This document shows, one piece after another, positions 57,210 to 64,000 of a DNA stretch of 64,000 nt. The notes below the pieces were generated by a model, which saw nothing but the letters and a program-made list of their open reading frames with translations, made no database searches and was not told the origin of the DNA. This DNA is from Epinephelus fuscoguttatus (taxonomy: Eukaryota; Chordata; Actinopteri; Perciformes; Serranidae). The stretch lies in contig NC_064756.1 in assembly GCF_011397635.1 (NCBI RefSeq), forward strand, positions 35,440,996 through 35,504,995, written 5' to 3'. How positions within the stretch are numbered: the first letter of the stretch is position 1; every line of letters begins with the position of its first letter. A program made the translations under genes and the position numbers.

Positions 57210-58759
57210 AGGGATAGTTCAACATTTTGGCAAATTCGCCTATTGCTGTAATCCCTATAGTCATATGAGTAGGTACATTACCTTTAATTGTCAGTGCGTG
57301 CTGTTCTGAGATCAGTGGGACAGTGCTGCCCGCTGAAATGGAGGTGAATGGTACAGGTCCTTCTCTCCCTCAAAACTAATCAAATACACCATCAAATGAC
57401 TCCAAAAGGCTCTAGTGGAAAACACATGGCTTGCGCATTCTCCACGCTATGAAATAATAATGTATAATTAAGTAACATTACGACACATGAAGCAAATACT
57501 CGGAACTACTTTCTTAAGTAAACCACTGGGTGGAGTGACACAGTGCGTACCTGAGACAGTGCCGTTGTTATTGCTTGTAGCCATTAGCGGTATCGTCAGC
57601 TGAACACACCAGAAGGTTTGAGGAAAGTTTACAAGTGTTTTTGTAAATCATGGTTTACACATGTATTGTAAAAGGTTGCAGTAACAAGCCGAAGACATAG
57701 AGCAAAGTGAAGTTTCACGTAGTTCCAACCAGTAATACGGACAGGATGAAATAATGGCTATTTGTGCTGGACATCGACCCCAACACGCCTGTGGAAATGG
57801 TTCGGAAAATGTTTATGTGCTCCGGCCATTTTTTACTGGAGGACTACGCTGAAAGGATGGAGCGCAGAAGCTCAGGAATGTTTCAAATGCTTTTCTTGAA
57901 AGATAGTGTCATACCATCATCTTGCTCAGAAATCTCTCGTTACGTCCATGTTGAGTAACATTAGCCTACAACCCAAGCATGGTAAATAAGGCTAAAATGC
58001 AAATGTTGTTGTGGTTATGTTATGGATAAGTAGAGCATATAGTGAAGTGACTGGCATTACTTCTCATTGTTGTGAATAACCAGACTGCTAGGGAACATTT
58101 TATGTTGTTGTTCCCTCAGGAGTTGTGGTGATTTATGAGTGTGGAGTTAGCATGTTCTCCCCGTGTTCCGGTGATTATTTTGAGGCGTACTCTATATTTA
58201 TATTGCACAGGTGTACCTAATAAAGTGGCCAGTAAGCCCCACATTTACACTACCGGCTCTGGGTCTCCCCTCAGCCCCTGGTTGCTCGGCAGCCTCAGCC
58301 TCTCTTCTTGCTCTCTCTTCTTCCAAAACCTGTAACTCTTCCTCTGTATATTCTGGCTTCTTCTCAACAAACTTGTTGTTTTGATGACGCAAGTAACTGT
58401 ACTAAAACATATGCTGTTTGAAATCACTCCGCCAGCAAGTACTGTATGTCTGGAATGTAGTTCCGGCTGTGCATTTGGCTTCAAAACAACTCTGTCTCGT
58501 AATATTACATTATTATTTCATAGCGTGGTGAATGTGTAAGCTACAAGTTGTCCACAAGAGCGTTTTGGAGTCATTTGATGGTGTATTTGATTAGTTTTGA
58601 GGCAGAGAGGACCTGTACCAGTTCACCTCCATTTCAGCGGGCAGCTCTGCCCCACCGATCTCAGAACAGCACGCACTGACAGTTAAAGGTAATGTACCTA
58701 CTCATATGACTATAGGGATTACGGCAATGGCGAATTTGCCAAAATGTCGAACTATCCCT
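57210..58759. mobile_element. Kolobok-like DNA transposon, copy in A'
   Basis: Same ends and TTAA flanks (57206-57209 and 58760-58763) as 23477-25074. It is about 50 bp shorter, with small deletions after the THAP remnant. It was inherited with the duplication, not inserted anew. Confidence 0.77.
57650..57958 (+). pseudogene. THAP domain remnant, copy in A'
   Basis: Identical reading to 23910: CIVKGC, two in-frame stops, then LDIDPNTPVE and MFMCSGHFLL. After the residues DSVIPS the sequence departs from copy A because of a deletion. Confidence 0.7.
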
Positions 58760-59619
58760 TTAAGAACCGATTTCGACCATAATGAGAAAAGTGTGTGCCT
58801 ATCGCGCGTAACATTTCAAAGTATATGATCTTGTATGATAATGTAGCACCCTTAGTCTTGACTTTTAGGTTTAATGGATACTCATATCGCTCTAGGTCCG
58901 GTAGGAGTTGCACCAGGAAGTGACTCACAAAAGGGAGTGGGCGTTGGCATTTGAACAGGTGATATTTTAATATCAATGCAAAACAAATGATAAACATCAA
59001 CAGCTTGGCTGTGCATTTATTTACCAAAATAAGGCGCCGTAAAATAAAAGAAAACCAAAAGAAGAGTCCATAGAACCCGAGCTCTCCTGCTCGAAGGGTT
59101 CTGGTAAGGTCAGTTCAAGAAAAAAGGATCCAACGTGTGTGTATATGTGTTCTGTGCATCAATGTCCATTCAGTTTCTTTTGTCCTCAATTTCTATAACT
59201 ACTACCTGGGTAGGTGAGGAGAGTGTGTGTCTTATCTGTTCTCAGAGTATGAGATTCAGATGATCTGGAGTCATCAAGGTAGGTTCTGCAGCTGGCCACA
59301 CTGCATCTCCAACTCACTCTCTCAGAATCGCTGGGCTGGGCTTGCCATCTTCATCGTCTCTCTCTATTTCTCAGACAGTAGTTCAGACTAGCAAAAAAAA
59401 CCAACCGGAGTCTCAAGCATTTACTCTCACAAAGGGGGTTTTTCTCCTCGGCTCACAGCTTATCGGGATGAAACCTGGATTCGCCTGTGACTACCAGGTC
59501 TGCCTGCGGACTTCTCTGCCTTCATCCGTGGCTGTCTGCTACTCTTTGCTTCGTGTTTTCTTTGTTTTTTCTGCAACCAACTCTCTCGATATGGTCTGCT
59601 CTGCTGCCGTTTGTTTTGT

Positions 59620-59775
59620 GTCTGAGAGAAAATGGCGTCTGCTCACGGGTGCAGACGCCATTTTCTCTCAGACACAAAACAAACGGGCAGAGAGAAATGG
59701 CGTCTGCACCGTGAGCAGTTTTGTGTCTGAGAGAAAATGGCATCTGCTCACGGGTGCAGACTTCACGCGATACCT
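59620..59775. repeat. Hairpin-forming minisatellite, copy in A'
   Basis: Same alternating GAGAAAATGGCGTCTG and CAGACGCCATTTTCTC modules as 25926-26085, with small indels. Confidence 0.8.
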
Positions 59776-61495
59776 GACCTAGGTTCACGGGAATACAGAC
59801 ACTAACAGGGGAACACTGCCCCCTACTGGAGGTTTACTGGAACTGTCTAAATGACAAATATAGGGTTAGCAACCTGATTTTTCATGCTGGTTACAATAAG
59901 AAGCATTAAGTTTCTTTTGAAATAAAGTAATTAGCCTGTTTACAACTACAACTTTATCAGATCCGCCCACTTTGGCCGGTTAAAAACATCAGCGCTCGCT
60001 CTCTTGTATTTCCTCTCTGCTCTTTCTCTTGTGCTCTTCTTCTTGTTTTTGCTCTTTTTCATATCTTAGCCTCTTTCATATTTACGTTTTAGTTATGCTT
60101 TTTTACTCTTATGATCAACGTTATTTTAAACTTTTAAGTTTTGCTTATCTGGTTTTCTTTTATCTCCAGTGTTTTCAACATTTGTATGCACGTTAATAGT
60201 AACTTTGATTTCACTATTATTATAAGCGAGTAATTATAACAAAGTAGACAAGTGCCCTTTTCGACCTGCCTCTTCAACCAAAGATTCATCTAATCCAGCA
60301 GCTGCCAGCCACTTGCCACAGTGGTTCTTTTGCCAAACCCCATAGGCTTTCTGCAGCATAAAGCAACCAACGTTGGGGTACCCTCAGGGCTTCACAGGCT
60401 CAAATGCTCCCCCCACCACAATGCGCCAGCTGGTTTCATTCAGCTGGAAAGTCTGGGAGCTGCAAAGTGACAGTTCAGGGCCCCAGGAGAAATGCCTGCA
60501 TGATTCGCTGCTAAGAAGGGAGGCAACAAACTCTCCTCACAGGTGACCCGTTGGGCAGTGGTATCCTCATTCATGTATTCAGTTGTTACCTATTTAGCTT
60601 AGATAAATTTTCATTTATCGCCAAGCCATTGTCTGTAGATATTTCTCAAAACATTTTCAAAAAGGTATTTCCCCTACATTAATCATTATGTTGAGGATAC
60701 AAATTGAGTTCAAATAGTGTTTAACAGGACAATAAACAATAAAGCTGACAGTTTGGCCATATTATCTTAAACCACCCATTTAGACATGAAAGCAAAACTC
60801 AGTTCACTTGAAGTGCTGCTTTGAAAAACTTTTCACAACTTCACAGGATCATTTGTCTATGTGACAGTGAGTCTCCTAAGTACAGGGTAACAGCAGTAAC
60901 AGCGCCAGGTCACCATCGGTTGGGCATCCCTCCTTCTCTTTCAGCTCTCGCCAGCGTGTGAAAGCCGGGCCAATATTAATCCTTGTTCAAGCTCTTGATT
61001 TATCGCTCTCCTGTTTTATTTCTTTGTCTCCTTGGACAACACCTTCACCTCCTTCTTCCTTTTCTTTATCACTTCAGCCATGACAACCATGTCTAACTTC
61101 ATTCACCTCTGTTCGGTTACGCTACTCTAAAGAGAGGAAGGGGATATGACGTATGCCATAAAGCAGCCAAATTTTGTAGTCTTTTTTGTGTCTGGGTTCC
61201 TACCCGACCCTGAAACTGCATAGTGCCAGTGCAAGTGAAACAGATGCTCTCAAGCAATGACGGATGTGTCATCCAACCTATTGTGAGTTGATGTACCATC
61301 ACAAGGATCTTGGATATATATTTTGAAGGCTCAAAAACTCAATTGTGTTGCTTTAAGATATTTTAATAAATGTCAAAAATGTCAACCTGCTGGTGGCCCT
61401 GCAGGATTTTTCAGGGGATAACCAAAGACAGTAGGATTTCTCCTGAAGAGCATGTGTTGTTCATACATGCAATTATGAACCAAAAAGTGTCAATC

Positions 61496-62074
61496 TGTAA
61501 CAGGTGGTGTTTGGACCCAATAGCAGCACAACAGAGACCAGAAACAGTTAGTAATAAAGTGTATTGTTATTATTTAGTAGGTACAGAGCAGGGATTCAAA
61601 ACAACACCCGGTTCGGTTCTACACTCTGGGATAGTCTCTTCTCAAAGTTCTTGGCAGCCCAGCTGGTTTGGCAGGCTAATCCAGGCCAAGAGGTAGGCAG
61701 GTGAGCAGGGGTGCTAGCTCAACAACAAACAGTTCAATTCAACAGCAAGCAACAGTACCGTGGAGGAGCAGATAGGTTTGTAGTTTAGGAGGCAGGAAAT
61801 CGGGTAGCAGGTAAATACACAGTCCAAACAGACAAACTAGAAGGAAGCACGCAGAAGGCAGGTCGAGGCCAGGCGGAGGGTTGAGAAGACAGCAGGTGAG
61901 TACTCACAGGATGCACACACGATGGCGAGTGTGGTGACATGGTGAAAATCTCTGGACCACAGGAGACCCCAGGTAAGCTGAGTGGAACACTCACTGTAGC
62001 GCTGTCATCGTTTTTGGATGAAAATGCCAAGCAGCCACAGGCAAACAGGAACCAAGGACACAGAAGCAGGTCTC
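61496..62074 (+). mobile_element. LTR left part, truncated (copy A')
   Basis: Starts TGTAACAGGTGG after CAATC. It is cut at about 62074, the same place as in copy A, and copy B' follows after about 14 bases. Confidence 0.68.
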
Positions 62075-62088
62075 TTCTTCCATCATTT

Positions 62089-64000
62089 TGAACTGATTAT
62101 AATTTATTGGTCAAAAACAACTAGTCAAGATATAATAATGAAGATATGACAATTTATATTCAAAAGGTCAAAGGTCAACTTCACTGTGACATCATAATGT
62201 TCTGCAAACATTTTCCTGAGCGTAATTTAACATGTTAACTCAGGAACAAAAGGGAAGACATTTGGTCAGACACTGAATTGGTGACACTAATCTTGGGTGT
62301 CCAACTGTGCTGACTGTATAGATCTGTGCTGCCAGGCTGAAGATGTGTGACGCATCCATGTTTCCCCCCCAAAATACACTTAATATCTTTTATTAAATTC
62401 CTTCAAAGGCTTCACTGCTTATATCGTCTCAGTGTGAACAGACATGGACATAAGCTGCAACTTAGCTAACAACTGTGAGGTTGTAAATCTGGTTTAGTGC
62501 AACAGATTGTTTCTCAACTAGTGTTCATTAATCATTAAGTTGAGGATACAAATTGAGTTCAAATAGTGTTTAACAGGACAATCAACAATAAACAGCAATA
62601 ATAGCTGATAGTTTTATTATCTAAACCACCCATTTAAACATGAAAGCAAAAGTCAGTTGACCTGAAGTGCTGATTTGGAGAAACTTTGCACAACTTCACA
62701 GGATCATTTGTCTATGTGACAGTTTGTTTTGCAAAGTTTGCACTGTTGTTGTCTGGTCTGTTCACATAGTCACTAGCAGCAGCTAACACTGAGGCGTCTT
62801 GGGGGAATATGATGGTGACACTCTGCAGACATAGTTTGTTTTTCTCCATGTGGATTTAGACTCCAGACAGAGCAGTGATGCTAATGAGCCGATCATCACT
62901 ATTCTCTTCAGGCAAATAAACTCCTGTGAAACTCATTAAGAGTTCATCACTTCATTAATTATTTAAACTATCCTCTGTTGTTTTGGCTCTGAGTGGAGAT
63001 GGATGACTCAACAGGTAAAAAAAGTTTTTCATACTTGGAAAACTATTGACTTGTCTTGCAGTTTCTGTAAGGATTCAATATTGTATCAAAAACTATCATC
63101 AACATGCTTGTATTAGATTAGATTAGATTAGATTAGATTATTTTTTACACTGTATGATCAAATTGTATTTAAATGTCCAGTTACATTAACAACTTCGCAA
63201 CCATCACCAGAGCTGCACATTATACAATCAAGCACATCAGCATGATGAGATGTTCACAATGAAGATGCTAGCATGTTGATATAAGGTTTACCATCTTAGT
63301 CAGTAAATAGCTGAAGCAGATTGGATCAAGGGTTACACACGCTTCAAACAAATGTGATACACTATAAAAAGCTTAATAATTGTTTTGGTATGGCTGTGTC
63401 CGTGCAGACATGTTGTACCAAGATGTTGTCAGATTTGTGTTGTATTAAACATGACTTCAAATAAGATCAGCTGGGGCTCGTCTAGTTTATTTATTATTCA
63501 TCAAAATTAGGACTGACAAGAGTTTTTCCACATCAGTAAGGGGGATAAATGTTTTCACAGTTCATCCCTTGGAGACCGCAAATGTCCGTACTAAATGTAA
63601 TGGCTATTTATTCAATAGTTGTTCTGATATTTTAATAAATGTCAAAAATGTCAACCTGCTGGTGGCCCTGCAGGAAATTTCAGGGAATAACCAAAGACAG
63701 TAGGATTTCTCCTGAAGAGCATGTGTTGTTCATACATGCAATTATGAACCAAAAAGTGTCAATCTGTAACAGGTGGTGTTTGGACCCAATAGCAGCACAA
63801 CAGAGACCAGAAACAGTTAGTAATAATGTGTATTGTTATTATTTAGTAGGTACTGAGCAGGGATTCAAAACAACACCTGGTTCAGTGCTACACTCTGGGA
63901 TAGTCTCTTCTCAAAGTTCTTGGCAGCCCAGCTGGTTTGGCAGGCTAATCCAGGCCAAGAGGTAGGCAGGTGAGCAGGGGTGCTAGCTCAACAACAACAG
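62089..64000. repeat. Segmental duplication copy B'
   Basis: Direct repeat of 47923-49848, running to the end of the window. It includes an (ATTAG)n run (63112-63141) and the first ~236 bp of the LTR (from 63765). No gene. Confidence 0.9.
63765..64000 (+). mobile_element. LTR left part at the window end (copy B')
   Basis: TGTAACAGGTGG start after CAATC, as in copy B. The right part lies outside the window. Confidence 0.65.

Larger units (their letters stand above)
55073..62074. repeat. Segmental duplication copy A'
   Basis: Direct repeat of 21269-29134, same strand. It lacks the 764-bp solo LTR (single CTCCT near 60877) and has the 67-bp unit once. It contains the Kolobok-like element (57210-58759), the hairpin minisatellite (59620-59775) and the LTR left part (61496). 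Non-repetitive stretches in it have no gene. Confidence 0.92.

Noticed and set aside
1-64000. CRISPR array, bacterial operons or integrated virus
   Set aside because: No regularly spaced direct repeats with unique spacers were seen. The gene structure is vertebrate throughout, and only retrotransposon-type LTRs and one Gypsy integrase remnant are present.

Overview
The window looks like a transposon-dense piece of a ray-finned (teleost) fish genome. The evidence is two odorant receptor 131-2-like genes, Tx1/Keno-type and L1- and L2-type LINEs, a THAP-coding transposon with TTAA target sites (Kolobok-like), hAT elements with 8-bp target duplications, a tRNA-headed SINE of a kind common in fish, and solo LTRs. 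The only intact cellular protein gene I can support is one odorant receptor.

Region 1-21,168 is a graveyard of non-LTR retrotransposons sitting in spliceosomal RNA genes. A U2 snRNA gene (567-621 plus 5746-5877) is split by element E1, with a 17-bp duplication of U2 nt 39-55. A U1 snRNA gene 5' end (6849-6880) is broken by element E2, and U1 sequence reappears at its far side (11201-11222). Three more elements follow on the minus strand: E3, flanked by U2 sequence; E4, carrying a mariner; and E5, which runs into a 100-N gap. Two related lineages are present. Lineage A (E1, E3) has Y(C/S)DD reverse transcriptases and U2 junctions. Lineage B (E2, E4, probably E5) has YMDD and, in E2, a U1 junction. 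Each ORF1 is a gag-like protein with three CCHC knuckles, and each ORF2 is an APE endonuclease plus reverse transcriptase. All ORF2s are dead; the ORF1s of E3 and E4 are open from end to end.

Region 21,269-29,134 (copy A) is repeated almost base for base at 55,073-62,074 (copy A'). Region 47,923-49,848 (copy B) is repeated at 62,089-64,000 (copy B'). A' and B' are adjacent, while A and B are separated by about 19 kb. The copies carry a Kolobok-like transposon with a broken THAP exon, a hairpin minisatellite and an old LTR. Copy A also has a 764-bp solo LTR that A' lacks.

Region 29,135-47,922 holds a Ty3/Gypsy integrase remnant, an L2 3' end, an intact odorant receptor (32,692-33,621, minus) and a layered hAT element (35,310-44,208). 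That hAT is interrupted by a complete-length L1-type LINE, itself interrupted by two SINEs and a solo LTR. A second hAT-like element (44,765-47,297) contains a 1.9-kb fold-back palindrome. Region 49,849-55,072 has a solo LTR end, an L1 tail, a hairpin-containing repeat and a second odorant receptor with one frameshift (52,680-53,647).

The most notable signal is the snRNA-gene retrotransposon array, above all the U1-gene insertion. U2-targeted Tx1-group elements (Keno) are known; I do not know of a described U1-targeted relative.
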